64,000 nucleotides of DNA from positions 434,001 through 498,000 of the forward strand of contig NZ_JAAVKI010000002.1 in the NCBI RefSeq assembly GCF_011806525.1, given 5' to 3'. Both the position numbers and the translations under genes were made by a program. Of this stretch, positions 53,905 to 62,626 are shown one piece after another. Numbering within the stretch: the stretch's first letter is position 1; each line of letters starts with the position of its first letter. Origin of the DNA: Thalassospira sp. HF15 (lineage in GTDB: Bacteria; Pseudomonadota; Alphaproteobacteria; Rhodospirillales; Thalassospiraceae). The notes under the pieces were generated by a model. It saw nothing but the letters and a program-made list of their open reading frames with translations, searched no databases and had not been told where the DNA came from.

Positions 53905-55413
53905 GTGGGTTGTCCGAAACGTCATCCGTCAAAGAACCGGATGCAGAAAGAGGCGCTGCCTTGTGACGCGTTGTCAGATCAGGATCGGTTTTCGGATCTT
54001 TTGCCGGCTTGGGGCCGGATCGCGCGCCGGACGGCATCTGTGGTTGTCCTCTCTCTCGGGCTGAGCGCATGTAATGCGACCACGAGTATCACGGACCTTT
54101 TCGGCATGCAACGTGATGGGGCTCCGGTTGAAAGCGCCAATCAGCCTGCGCCCAATACCGTTGATCCCACCAGCGCGCCTGATCAGGGCCTGATCCCTGA
54201 TGCCAATCCCTGGCCGAGCGACGCCGCCTTGCCGGAAGGCGAGGGTGCCGAACTGCCGATGCTTTATAACGACGATGCTGCTGCCTTTGAAAAACGGGTC
54301 GCGTTGTTGTTGCCGCTCTCGGGCCAGCACGGGGAACTTGGCCGTGCGATGCGTCATGCGGCGGAACTGGCGATGTTTGACATTGCCGGTGATGACTTTG
54401 TTCTGATGCCGATTGATACGGCCGGAACCTATCAGGGTGGCCAAAATGCCGCGCGCGAGGCGGTTGATGCCGGGGCAAAGATGATCCTTGGCCCGCTATT
54501 TGCCGAATCGGTCAGCGGCGCCAGCGAAGTGGCCAAATCGGCCAATGTGCCGGTCGTGGCCTTTTCCAACAATCGTCGGGTGGCGGAAAGCGGTGTCTGG
54601 GTCAATGGCCTGATCCCAGAAGACCAGATTGCCCGTGCGGCTGGATATGCCACGACACAGGGGCGCTATCGTTTCGCAGCACTGTTGCCGCAGAACGATT
54701 ATGGCCGCCAGATCGCAAGTGGGCTTAATACCGTTGTCTCGCGCATTGGCGGGACACTTGGCCGGGTGGCGTTCTATCAGCCCGGTTCGGAAGATTTGCA
54801 ACAAACCATTCGTGACTTTGCCAATTATGACGCGCGCCGTGCGAACCTGCGCGCCCACAAGGCACAGCTTGAAGCCGATGGCAGTGCCGGGTCCAAACGT
54901 GCACTGCGTCGTCTTGAAGGGGTTGATACCTTTGGCGATCTTGATTTTGACGCCTTGATCCTGCCGGCCACCGGTGGTGAATTGCGTCAGGTCTCCTCGC
55001 TTCTGGCGTACTTCGACGTCGATCCATCAGTGGTGCAATTTATCGGAACGTTTGGCTGGAACGATCCGGGCCTGTTTGCCGAACCGGCACTCAAGGGCGG
55101 GATTTTTGCCGCGCCTAACCCGGAAAACTGGGAGCTGTTTGCCGCCCGCTTTGAGCGCACCTTTGGCAGTCAGCCACCACGTATTTCAAGCTTGGCCTAT
55201 GACAGCACAGCGCTGGCAGCCCTGATGGCGCGTGATGAAAACAATATGAGCCAGCAAACGCTGACCAACCCAAGCGGGTTTGTCGGGGTGGACGGTATCT
55301 TCCGCCTGACCCCGGACGGCCAGTCCGAGCGGGGTTATGCCATCATGCAAATACAGGCCGATGGCGCAAAGGTGATTGCACCCGCGCCCGCAAGCTTCGA
55401 TCAGGTATTCTGA
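53905..55413 (+). CDS. LpoA-like periplasmic lipoprotein (penicillin-binding protein activator)
   Basis: The product has a lipobox LSAC (C56 from this start) and a periplasmic-binding fold of the LpoA/leucine-binding type (VALLLPLSGQHGELGRAMRHAAELAMFD, GPLFAESVSGASEVAKSANVPVVAFSNN). It probably activates peptidoglycan synthesis. GTG at 53905 follows GGAGG by 5 bp, giving 502 aa; ATG 53941 or TTG 54001 (a normal 24-residue signal peptide) are alternatives. Its start overlaps the possible longer rsmI. Confidence 0.82.
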   Translation: MGCPKRHPSKNRMQKEALPCDALSDQDRFSDLLPAWGRIARRTASVVVLSLGLSACNATTSITDLFGMQRDGAPVESANQPAPNTVDPTSAPDQGLIPDANPWPSDAALPEGEGAELPMLYNDDAAAFEKRVALLLPLSGQHGELGRAMRHAAELAMFDIAGDDFVLMPIDTAGTYQGGQNAAREAVDAGAKMILGPLFAESVSGASEVAKSANVPVVAFSNNRRVAESGVWVNGLIPEDQIARAAGYATTQGRYRFAALLPQNDYGRQIASGLNTVVSRIGGTLGRVAFYQPGSEDLQQTIRDFANYDARRANLRAHKAQLEADGSAGSKRALRRLEGVDTFGDLDFDALILPATGGELRQVSSLLAYFDVDPSVVQFIGTFGWNDPGLFAEPALKGGIFAAPNPENWELFAARFERTFGSQPPRISSLAYDSTALAALMARDENNMSQQTLTNPSGFVGVDGIFRLTPDGQSERGYAIMQIQADGAKVIAPAPASFDQVF

Positions 55414-55442
55414 TCCGGATTTGATTAAGTCCTGAACTTTCA

Positions 55443-55475
55443 AACACCTGCCGGATCAAGCTTCGGCAGGTGTTT
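55443..55475. terminator. Bidirectional terminator overlapping the nth stop
   Basis: ACACCTGCCG, loop, CGGCAGGTGT, then TTTGTCTTT. It ends the plus-strand lipoprotein gene; its arms overlap the last codons of nth. Confidence 0.8.
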
Positions 55476-56109
55476 TGTCTTTGTAATTGCACAGATCATT
55501 GACGATGCAGTCGCCACAGCGCGGCTTGCGCGCCTTGCAGATATAACGGCCATGCAGGATCAGCCAGTGATGGGCATGGGTCATGAAACGGGCCGGAACC
55601 TTTTTCAGCAACGCCTTTTCAACGGAAAGCACGTTTTTACCATTGGCCATGCCGGTCCGATTGCCCAGACGGAAAATGTGGGTGTCGACCGCCATGGTAT
55701 GTTCGCCCCAGGCGATATTGCGCACCACATTGGCGGTCTTGCGACCGACACCGGGCAGTTCTTCAAGCGCTTCCTGATCATTGGGAACAACGCCACCGTG
55801 CTTTTCAACAAGAATCTTGGCGGCTGCCATCACGTTCTTGGCCTTGCCACGATACAGCCCGATGGTCTTGATATGCTCGATCAGCGCTTCTTCGCCAAGA
55901 TCCAGCATGTCCTGCGGGGTCGCAACGATCTGAAACAGCTTTTTGGTTGCCTTGTTCACGCCGACATCAGTTGCCTGTGCCGATAGCGCAACCGCGACCA
56001 GAAGAGTATAGGGGTTGGTGTAATCAAGCTCCCCTTTTGGTTCCGGGTCCGCATCAGACAGACGCTGGAAAAACTCTTCGATGGCGGCTTTGTTCATCGG
56101 GCGGGCCAT
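55456..56109 (-). CDS. nth: Endonuclease III (base-excision DNA glycosylase/AP lyase)
   Basis: It removes oxidised pyrimidines. In the 217-aa product the helix-hairpin-helix ELPGVGRKTANVV contains the catalytic lysine, the catalytic aspartate is in MAVDTHIFRLGNRTG and the 4Fe-4S cluster is bound by C-x6-C-x2-C-x5-C (CKARKPRCGDCIVNDLC). AAGGACG precedes the ATG. Its end overlaps a terminator. Confidence 0.97.
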   Translation of the reverse strand: MARPMNKAAIEEFFQRLSDADPEPKGELDYTNPYTLLVAVALSAQATDVGVNKATKKLFQIVATPQDMLDLGEEALIEHIKTIGLYRGKAKNVMAAAKILVEKHGGVVPNDQEALEELPGVGRKTANVVRNIAWGEHTMAVDTHIFRLGNRTGMANGKNVLSVEKALLKKVPARFMTHAHHWLILHGRYICKARKPRCGDCIVNDLCNYKDKTPAEA

Positions 56110-56122
56110 AAGAACGTCCTTA

Positions 56123-57073
56123 TCAAGATTGACCGGTTAAATGTTTCGGGAACCTGATGGTGGAGGTCCGCCGGAATGTTTCACAGCTTTCAAAAACGAG
56201 CTTTTCAGGTTGAGGTCCGGTAAGTCCAATTTTTGCAAGCATGTAGTTTCTGAATTCTCTTGAGAACACCGACTTGTTTTCAAGCCGCTTGGCCCAACGC
56301 CAAGACCGGCTTGTTGCCCGTTTGACAATTCTGCTACGCATTTCGGAAGAGAGATCGGAATGGTCCTCGAGTAGATAAGCAAGCGCAAGGTTAAGGTCGT
56401 GTAATACCTGTGCGCCCGCGCCATAACCCGACAAACGGCTGCCAGCTTCTTTGGGCGCAAATGCTAGAACGAGCGGAACCTGAACGAAGTCGGCGATGCG
56501 AGAGACGCGCAAGCACAGCGAATAGTCCTGAATAAACACCCTGTCGTCAGAGCCGCCGACTTTTTTGGCAAGTTCAGTTCGGACAAGTACGCAGCTTGGA
56601 TTGAAATGGGCTTTTTCAATCATTGTCGCGATCGCTGTCTTGTTTGGTATCGGTTTTGGGCTGCCAAGATTTGCGGTTGGGTTCTGATACGTATCAGAAC
56701 TAACCTCGACCTCTTCGATGCCTGAATGTGCCAATCCGGCGCAGGTATCTGTGATTGCACGTAGCAAAAGTTCTGTAGAATTCGGGCACAATACGTCGTC
56801 GCCGTCGACGAATTTGATAAAATCCCCGGTGGTCGCATTAATCCCGGTGTTGAAGGCGACCGACGGGCCGGAATTTTCGATCGAGATAATTCGTATATTG
56901 CGGTGCTTGCTTGCATAGGCTTCGATCCGTGGCAATGTGTCATCCGTAGAACCGTCGTTAACCAGAATGATCTCGCGGTCAAAATCACCTGTTTGGGCAA
57001 GCACGGCATCGAGCACAGGTCGAATATACTCTTGCTTGTTGAAAAGTGTTATAACGTAACTGACTTTGGTCAT
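56123..57073 (-). CDS. Glycosyltransferase family 2
   Basis: The 316-aa GT-A enzyme starts at MTKVSYVITLFNKQEYIRPVLDAVLAQ and has EIILVNDGSTDD and the metal-binding FVDGDDVLCPN (DGDD). The C-terminal half is less typical. It stands alone between nth and the DUF2244 gene, so a surface-glycan role is inferred from family only. An in-frame ATG lies 12 codons upstream (57109). Confidence 0.9.
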   Translation of the reverse strand: MTKVSYVITLFNKQEYIRPVLDAVLAQTGDFDREIILVNDGSTDDTLPRIEAYASKHRNIRIISIENSGPSVAFNTGINATTGDFIKFVDGDDVLCPNSTELLLRAITDTCAGLAHSGIEEVEVSSDTYQNPTANLGSPKPIPNKTAIATMIEKAHFNPSCVLVRTELAKKVGGSDDRVFIQDYSLCLRVSRIADFVQVPLVLAFAPKEAGSRLSGYGAGAQVLHDLNLALAYLLEDHSDLSSEMRSRIVKRATSRSWRWAKRLENKSVFSREFRNYMLAKIGLTGPQPEKLVFESCETFRRTSTIRFPKHLTGQS

Positions 57074-57200
57074 TGATTTTACCGCGATGAAGGATAAGCA
57101 AGCTGCCAATCTAGCGCTTGTCGGCGCAATGTAAATGGCGTTGGGTTATTGGTGCCCCAAACCCTTATCTTGGTATCACCGAGCATTCGAGAAACTGCAA

Positions 57201-57701
57201 ATGCCAAACGTGCCGCGTTCCGCAAAACCGATCTTTCGGGTGGATTTGTTTCCGCCGCGATCGCTGTCGCGCCGAGCGGCGCGCAATATCGTCCTGTTTC
57301 TGGCCGCCCTGACCACGACCATCGGGTTTATCTTCTGGTCGGTGGGGGCCTGGCCGGTGATCGGGTTTTTGGGGTTTGATGTTGTCTTGCTGTCACTGGC
57401 GTTCTATTTCAGCTTCCGCTCCGCGCGGCAGGAAGAACGGATCGAGCTTGCACCGGGCAACCTTCGGGTGACCCGGATTTCTGTGCGTGGTGAACGTCAG
57501 GAATTTGATTTTCAGCCTTATTGGCTGCGCGTCGTTCATGAGCGTGGCGAGGATGAGCAATCTGCGTTGTTTTTGCGTACGCATGGCAAAAGTCTCGAAA
57601 TTGCGCGTTTTTTAGGTGCTGATGAAAAGGAAAGTCTCGCGATCAAGCTTGAGGCCGTCTTGCGCCAAACCCGCTGTAATCCTGCCGATATCCCGGTCTA
57701 G
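57201..57701 (+). CDS. DUF2244 membrane protein
   Basis: The 166-aa product has two adjacent membrane segments (IVLFLAALTTTIGFIFWSVGAWPVIGFLGFDVVLLSLAFYF, about 28-70) and a C-terminal cytoplasmic domain (VRGERQEFDFQPYWLRVVHE). This is the DUF2244 arrangement, function unknown. GAGAAAC precedes the ATG at 57201. It is divergent from the glycosyltransferase gene. Confidence 0.88.
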   Translation: MPNVPRSAKPIFRVDLFPPRSLSRRAARNIVLFLAALTTTIGFIFWSVGAWPVIGFLGFDVVLLSLAFYFSFRSARQEERIELAPGNLRVTRISVRGERQEFDFQPYWLRVVHERGEDEQSALFLRTHGKSLEIARFLGADEKESLAIKLEAVLRQTRCNPADIPV

Positions 57702-57724
57702 TCGATCTGATCTGAATGTTTTGC

Positions 57725-57761
57725 AACCCGGTTATGAGACAATTCGAAAGCCGGGTTTTGC
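57725..57761 (+). terminator. Possible terminator after DUF2244
   Basis: AACCCGG and CCGGGTT with a 19-base loop, then TTGCC. The stem is short and the T tract poor. Confidence 0.35.
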
Positions 57762-58037
57762 CCGCAAAAAACCGGTGATTTACGTTGATTTTGCCGGTTT
57801 AGAGGGGCTCTCACGGCTGTGATTGGATCAAAATTGCGGTTTAAAGGCAAAAAACACCCAAGATTCCCCACTTTGAGCGCTTGCGACTTTGTGGTGACTT
57901 TCATATATAGGTTCGCGGGGTAACGAAGAACCCCCAGAAAAATTACGTGTATTACAACCATTGGTCCCAGGAGGTCCTGCGCGGCGCTTCATTTCGGAGG
58001 CTGCGGGACGGACCGGCCGCTAAAAGAGGAACTTACT
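57762..58037 (+). other. dnaK upstream region
   Basis: This 276-bp part of the 336-bp gap before dnaK holds the RpoH-type promoter at 57880-57910. The remainder forms a GC-rich leader of about 110 nt with no other clear signal. Confidence 0.5.
57880..57910 (+). promoter_or_regulatory. RpoH (heat-shock) promoter of dnaK
   Basis: CTTG, 17 bases, then TCATATATAGG resembles the alphaproteobacterial RpoH consensus (CTTG-N17-CYTATNT). It lies about 130 bp before the dnaK ATG, a normal leader length in this group. Confidence 0.6.
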
Positions 58038-59954
58038 ATGGGTAAGATTATTGGTATCGACCTTGGCACCACCAACTCGTGCGTTGCAGTCATGGACGGC
58101 AAAGAAGGCCGTGTGATTGAAAACAGCGAAGGTGCTCGTACCACCCCGTCAATGGTCGCTTTCACCGACGATGGTGAGCGCCTTGTCGGTCAGCCGGCGA
58201 AACGCCAGGCAGTCACCAACCCGGAAAACACCCTGTTTGCCATCAAGCGTCTGATCGGCCGTCGTTACGGCGACGCGGAAGTCGAAAAAGACAAGGATCT
58301 CGTTCCGTACAAAATCATCTCGGGCGAGAACGGCGATGCATGGGTTGAAGTCAATGGCGAGAAAATGGCACCGAGCCAGATCGCAGCCATGGTGCTTCAG
58401 AAAATGAAGGAAACCGCCGAAGGCCATCTTGGCGAACCGGTGACCGAAGCCGTGATTACCGTTCCGGCATACTTCAACGATTCCCAGCGTCAGGCGACCA
58501 AAGACGCCGGCAAGATCGCGGGTCTTGAAGTCAAACGTATCATCAACGAGCCGACCGCAGCTGCCTTGGCCTATGGTCTGGACAAGAAAGACGGCGGCAC
58601 CGTGGTCGTTTATGACCTTGGTGGCGGTACCTTTGACGTGTCGGTTCTGGAAATCGGCGATGGCGTTTTCGAAGTTAAATCGACCAACGGTGATACCTTC
58701 CTTGGTGGTGAAGACTTCGACAAGCAGATCATTGATTACCTTGCCGAGGAGTTCAAAAAGGAACAGCAGATCGACCTGCGTAAAGACCGTCTGGCCCTTC
58801 AGCGTCTGAAAGAAGCTGCAGAGAAAGCCAAGATCGAGCTTTCCTCGTCGATGCAGACCGATGTCAACCTGCCGTTCATCACCGCTGACGCATCCGGTCC
58901 GAAACACCTCAATATCAAGCTGTCGCGTGCGAAGCTTGAAGGTCTGGTGGGCGATCTGATCGAACGCACCATGACGCCTTGCAAGGCAGCCCTGAAAGAT
59001 GCCGGTATCACCGCAGGTGAAATCGACGACGTCATCCTGGTCGGTGGTATGACCCGTATGCCGAAGGTTCAGGAACGCGTTAAAGAGTTCTTTGGCCGTG
59101 ATCCGCACAAAGGTGTGAACCCCGATGAGGTTGTTGCCCTTGGTGCCGCGATTCAGGGTGGTGTCCTGCAGGGTGACGTCAAAGACGTTCTTCTGCTGGA
59201 TGTGACCCCGCTGTCGCTTGGTATTGAAACGCTCGGTGGTGTCTTCACCCGCCTGATCGACCGTAACACCACGATCCCGACCCGCAAGTCGCAGACCTTC
59301 TCGACCGCTGAAGACAATCAGACGGCCGTGACCATCCGCGTCTTCCAGGGTGAACGTGAAATGGCAGCCGACAACAAGATGCTCGGCCAGTTTGATCTGG
59401 TTGGTATCCCGCCGGCACCGCGCGGTGTTCCGCAGATTGAAGTGACCTTTGACATCGACGCCAACGGTATCGTCAACGTGTCTGCCAAAGACAAGGCGAC
59501 CAACAAGGAACAGCAGATCCGTATTCAGGCATCTGGTGGTCTTTCCGATGACGAGATCGAAAACATGGTCAAGGACGCGGAAAGCAACGCCGAAGCTGAT
59601 AAACAGCGTAAGGCCCTTGTCGAAGCCCGCAACCAGGCAGAAGCCATTATCCACGCCACCGAAAAGAACCTTTCGGAGCATGGTGACAAGGTTGACGATG
59701 CGACCAAGTCGGAAATCGAAAACGCCCTGTCGGCTTTGAAAGAAGCCAAGGACGGTGAAGATGCCGAAGCCATCACCACCAAGCTGAATGAACTGCAGCA
59801 GGCCTCGATGAAACTTGGCGAAGCCATGTATCAGGCGCAGCAGGAAGAAGCTGGTGACGGCGAAGCAGCAGAAGCCGATGCCTCTGCACAGGCCGATGAC
59901 GGTGTTGTTGACGCCGACTTCGAAGAAGTCGATGACAACAAAAAAGACAAATAA
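58038..59954 (+). CDS. dnaK: Chaperone DnaK (Hsp70)
   Basis: DnaK binds exposed hydrophobic peptides in an ATP-controlled cycle driven by DnaJ and GrpE. The 638-aa protein has the ATPase signatures [29 protein letters not shown] and [12 protein letters not shown], the peptide-binding domain, and the acidic C-terminal tail ending [20 protein letters not shown] precedes the ATG. It forms a unit with dnaJ. Confidence 0.98.
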   Translation: MGKIIGIDLGTTNSCVAVMDGKEGRVIENSEGARTTPSMVAFTDDGERLVGQPAKRQAVTNPENTLFAIKRLIGRRYGDAEVEKDKDLVPYKIISGENGDAWVEVNGEKMAPSQIAAMVLQKMKETAEGHLGEPVTEAVITVPAYFNDSQRQATKDAGKIAGLEVKRIINEPTAAALAYGLDKKDGGTVVVYDLGGGTFDVSVLEIGDGVFEVKSTNGDTFLGGEDFDKQIIDYLAEEFKKEQQIDLRKDRLALQRLKEAAEKAKIELSSSMQTDVNLPFITADASGPKHLNIKLSRAKLEGLVGDLIERTMTPCKAALKDAGITAGEIDDVILVGGMTRMPKVQERVKEFFGRDPHKGVNPDEVVALGAAIQGGVLQGDVKDVLLLDVTPLSLGIETLGGVFTRLIDRNTTIPTRKSQTFSTAEDNQTAVTIRVFQGEREMAADNKMLGQFDLVGIPPAPRGVPQIEVTFDIDANGIVNVSAKDKATNKEQQIRIQASGGLSDDEIENMVKDAESNAEADKQRKALVEARNQAEAIIHATEKNLSEHGDKVDDATKSEIENALSALKEAKDGEDAEAITTKLNELQQASMKLGEAMYQAQQEEAGDGEAAEADASAQADDGVVDADFEEVDDNKKDK

Positions 59955-60038
59955 GACGACCGCAGAGGTCGTCTTGAACGACGCCCTGTAAAGAAAAATC
60001 GGGCCGTTCCGGACGCAAGGATTTGCTGGAACGGCCCG
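59952..60038 (+). promoter_or_regulatory. Two hairpins in the dnaK-dnaJ gap
   Basis: AAGACGACC / GGTCGTCTT (59953-59975) begins at the dnaK stop and CGGGCCGTTCC / GGAACGGCCCG (60000-60038) follows. Neither has a T tract, so they are not clear terminators. They may stabilise the dnaK message or reduce dnaJ expression. Confidence 0.55.
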
Positions 60039-60058
60039 ACCGTATTTCGGAGTTACAG

Positions 60059-61207
60059 ATGGCGAAAGAAGATTATTACGAGCTGTTGGGCGTCAGCAAA
60101 GATGCCAGCGCAGCCGAGCTGAAAAGCGCCTATCGTAAGCAAGCAATGAAGTATCACCCGGATAAGAACCCGGGCGATACAGAAGCTGAAATCAAGTTCA
60201 AACAGGTCAATGAAGCCTACGAAATCCTGAAGGATCAGGAAAAGCGTGCGGCCTATGACCGGTTTGGCCACGCAGCCTTTGAACAGGGCGGTCCCGGTGG
60301 CGGAGGCGGCTTTGGTGGCGGCTTCGGCGGTGGTTTTGGCGGCGGCGGTTTTGCCGATGTCTTTGACGAAATCTTTGGCGCCATGGGCGGCGGACGCCGC
60401 GGTGGTGGTGGATCTTCCCGCGGGGCGGATCTGCGCTACAACATGGCGATCTCGCTTGAAGAAGCGTTCGAAGGCAAGAAGGCCGAGATTACCATTCCAG
60501 GGTCTGTGTCGTGCGAAAGCTGCGACGGGACCGGTGCAGAACCGGGATCCCAGCCAGTTACGTGCCCAACCTGTAATGGTCATGGCAAGGTCCGTGCGCA
60601 GCAGGGCTTCTTTACCATTGAGCGCACCTGCCCGAGCTGTCATGGCAAAGGCAAGATGGTCAAGAACCCGTGCAAATCCTGTCACGGTGTTGGCCGCGTC
60701 GAGAAGGAAAAGACCCTTCAGGTCACCATACCGGCCGGTGTCGAAGACGGCACGCGCATTCGCCTTGCGGGCGAAGGCGAAGCCGGTACCAATGGTGCAC
60801 CCCCGGGTGATCTTTATATCTTCCTTGATATTCAGCATCACCGCTTCTTCCAGCGCGAAGGGGCCAACCTGTATTGCCGGATCCCGATCCCGATGGGCAA
60901 GGCCGCCCTTGGTGGCACCATCGAAGTGCCGACGATTGAAGGCACGCGCACGCGGATCAACATCCCCGCAGGCACTCAGTCGGGCCAGCAGCTTCGTCTG
61001 CGTGGCAAGGGCATGACCATCCTGCGGTCTCAGGCACGCGGGGATATGTTTGTCGAAGTCAGCGTCGAAACGCCGGTCAATCTGACAGACCGTCAGAAAG
61101 AGCTTCTTGAAGAGTTTGACGAGATTTCCCGCGAACAGGGGTCGAGCCCGGAAAGTGAAGGGTTCTTCTCCAAGATGAAGGAAATCTGGAAAGACCTGAC
61201 CGACTGA
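60059..61207 (+). CDS. dnaJ: Chaperone DnaJ (Hsp40)
   Basis: DnaJ delivers clients to DnaK and stimulates its ATPase. The 382-aa protein has the J domain with HPD (YHPDKNPG, residues about 33-40), a Gly/Phe-rich region (about 80-125), four zinc-binding CxxCxGxG repeats ([32 protein letters not shown]) and the C-terminal substrate domain. The ATG at 60059 gives [11 protein letters not shown], the family start. Confidence 0.98.
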   Translation: MAKEDYYELLGVSKDASAAELKSAYRKQAMKYHPDKNPGDTEAEIKFKQVNEAYEILKDQEKRAAYDRFGHAAFEQGGPGGGGGFGGGFGGGFGGGGFADVFDEIFGAMGGGRRGGGGSSRGADLRYNMAISLEEAFEGKKAEITIPGSVSCESCDGTGAEPGSQPVTCPTCNGHGKVRAQQGFFTIERTCPSCHGKGKMVKNPCKSCHGVGRVEKEKTLQVTIPAGVEDGTRIRLAGEGEAGTNGAPPGDLYIFLDIQHHRFFQREGANLYCRIPIPMGKAALGGTIEVPTIEGTRTRINIPAGTQSGQQLRLRGKGMTILRSQARGDMFVEVSVETPVNLTDRQKELLEEFDEISREQGSSPESEGFFSKMKEIWKDLTD

Positions 61208-61235
61208 TCGGCTTGTGTTTAAAAGATCGATATCC

Positions 61236-61270
61236 CAAACCCCCGGCAGCTTTGTCGGGGGTTTTATTTT
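61236..61270 (+). terminator. Rho-independent terminator of dnaKJ
   Basis: AACCCCCGGCA, loop GCTT, TGTCGGGGGTT and TTATTTT. Confidence 0.88.
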
Positions 61271-61336
61271 GCGCAGTCGGGGCCTTGTGTTAAAGCAATT
61301 GCACGTATGAATTTGCTTGCCCGGAGGAGACCGGAA

Positions 61337-62137
61337 ATGAAGATCGGAATTGTTGGATGTGCTGGCCGTATGGGGCGGATGCTGGTGAATGAAACCGCCA
61401 AGACCAAGGGCTGTGAAGTTGGTGGTGGAACCGACCTGCCCGGAAGTCCATTCATTGGCAAGGACGTCACCCTGATTGCCGGTCTTGAAGAAAGCGGCGT
61501 TGTCGTGGGCGATGATCCCAAGGCACTGTTTGAGGCAGTTGATGCGGTGATTGATTTCACCGCCCCGGCGGCGACCATGAAACATGCGAAACTGGCAGCC
61601 GAAACCGGCTCCATCCTTGTGATTGGCACCACCGGGCTTTCCAATGATCAGAAAGACGAGCTGAAAGTTGCGGCCCAAAAAGCGCCGATCATTTTTGCCC
61701 CGAATATGAGTGTCGGGGTTAACTTGGCCTTTGCACTGGTCGAGAAGGTGGCAAGCGTCCTTGATAAGGACGTGGCCGACATCGAAATCGTCGAAATGCA
61801 CCACAAACATAAGGTCGATGCCCCGTCGGGTACTGCGCTTGGCCTTGGCGAAGCCGCTGCCAAGGGCCGTGGTGTTGATCTGGATGAGGTTTCTGTCCGT
61901 TCGCGCGACGGCCATACCGGTGCCCGCGAAGATGGCACCATCGGGTTTGCGACGCTGCGTGGCGGCGATGTGGTCGGCGATCATACGGTTGTCTTTGCCT
62001 GCGAGGGCGAACGCATCGAGATCACCCACAAGGCATCGTCACGCGAAGTCTTCGCCAAGGGTGCCGTCCGTGCCGCCAAATGGGCCGAGGGCAAGGCACC
62101 GGGGCTGTATTCCATGCGTGAAGTGTTAGGACTCTAA
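61337..62137 (+). CDS. dapB: 4-hydroxy-tetrahydrodipicolinate reductase
   Basis: It reduces the DapA product on the way to lysine and meso-diaminopimelate. The 266-aa protein has the NAD(P)-binding GIVGCAGRMGRML, the catalytic segment VEMHHKHKVDAPSGTALGL and the C-terminal HKASSREVFAKGAVRAAKW. AGGAGACC precedes the ATG at 61337. It follows the dnaJ terminator and ends at a strong terminator. Confidence 0.97.
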   Translation: MKIGIVGCAGRMGRMLVNETAKTKGCEVGGGTDLPGSPFIGKDVTLIAGLEESGVVVGDDPKALFEAVDAVIDFTAPAATMKHAKLAAETGSILVIGTTGLSNDQKDELKVAAQKAPIIFAPNMSVGVNLAFALVEKVASVLDKDVADIEIVEMHHKHKVDAPSGTALGLGEAAAKGRGVDLDEVSVRSRDGHTGAREDGTIGFATLRGGDVVGDHTVVFACEGERIEITHKASSREVFAKGAVRAAKWAEGKAPGLYSMREVLGL

Positions 62138-62166
62138 GCGCTTAGCTCATCAAAGCTGACCTGATA

Positions 62167-62210
62167 CAAAAAGACCCCGCTGTAATGATCTGCAGCGGGG
62201 TCTTTTTTTG
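62167..62210. terminator. Bidirectional rho-independent terminator
   Basis: AAAAAGACCCCGCTG, loop, CAGCGGGGTCTTTTTTT: a 14-15-bp stem between convergent dapB and the orphan at 62234. Confidence 0.92.
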
Positions 62211-62233
62211 TCTTTTAGCGCTTTACGGGGGCT

Positions 62234-62611
62234 CTATGTACCACGCCGCAGGGTAATGTAGCCTTGGAGGAGGGCTATGATGATATCGCCATCTGGCCTC
62301 GCGTTTTTATACTGACCTGAGAGCTTCTTCTGCTTTATCCCGTCATTGATCTCTTTTACCGATAACCCGTCCTTGAGATCGTTCAGCCAAATTCTAGCTC
62401 GTTCAGAGCTTTCGGGATTTGGTTCATCAAGAACTTCGTTCAGTGCGCGGCCGGTAAGCTCAATGATCATATTTTCGTTCAGCTTATATTTGCTTTGGAA
62501 TGCCCTTTCGTAATCCAAGCTTCTTCCAGAGGATTTGGACGGGTCCTTGTTAAGGGCTTGGGCTATTTCCAAGAACGGAAAGTAAGAGACTTCAACCTGT
62601 CCGTTGTCCAT
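62234..62611 (-). CDS. Hypothetical protein
   Basis: The 125-aa product (start MDNGQVEVSYFPFLEIAQALNK) is hydrophilic, predicted mostly helical, without signal peptide or cysteine motifs. I do not recognise a family. It is somewhat richer in A/T than the flanking dapB and polA, and lies between them as a single-gene insertion. Function unknown. Confidence 0.5.
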   Translation of the reverse strand: MDNGQVEVSYFPFLEIAQALNKDPSKSSGRSLDYERAFQSKYKLNENMIIELTGRALNEVLDEPNPESSERARIWLNDLKDGLSVKEINDGIKQKKLSGQYKNARPDGDIIIALLQGYITLRRGT

Positions 62612-62626
62612 AGCCCAAATCCCTTA

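Noticed and set aside
58149..59681. A 510-aa minus-strand frame opposite dnaK
   Set aside because: Antisense frame typical of high-GC-third-position Hsp70 genes; not coding.
60053..62029. A 658-aa minus-strand frame across dnaJ and dapB
   Set aside because: It covers two strongly supported plus-strand genes and a terminator; its sequence has no motifs.
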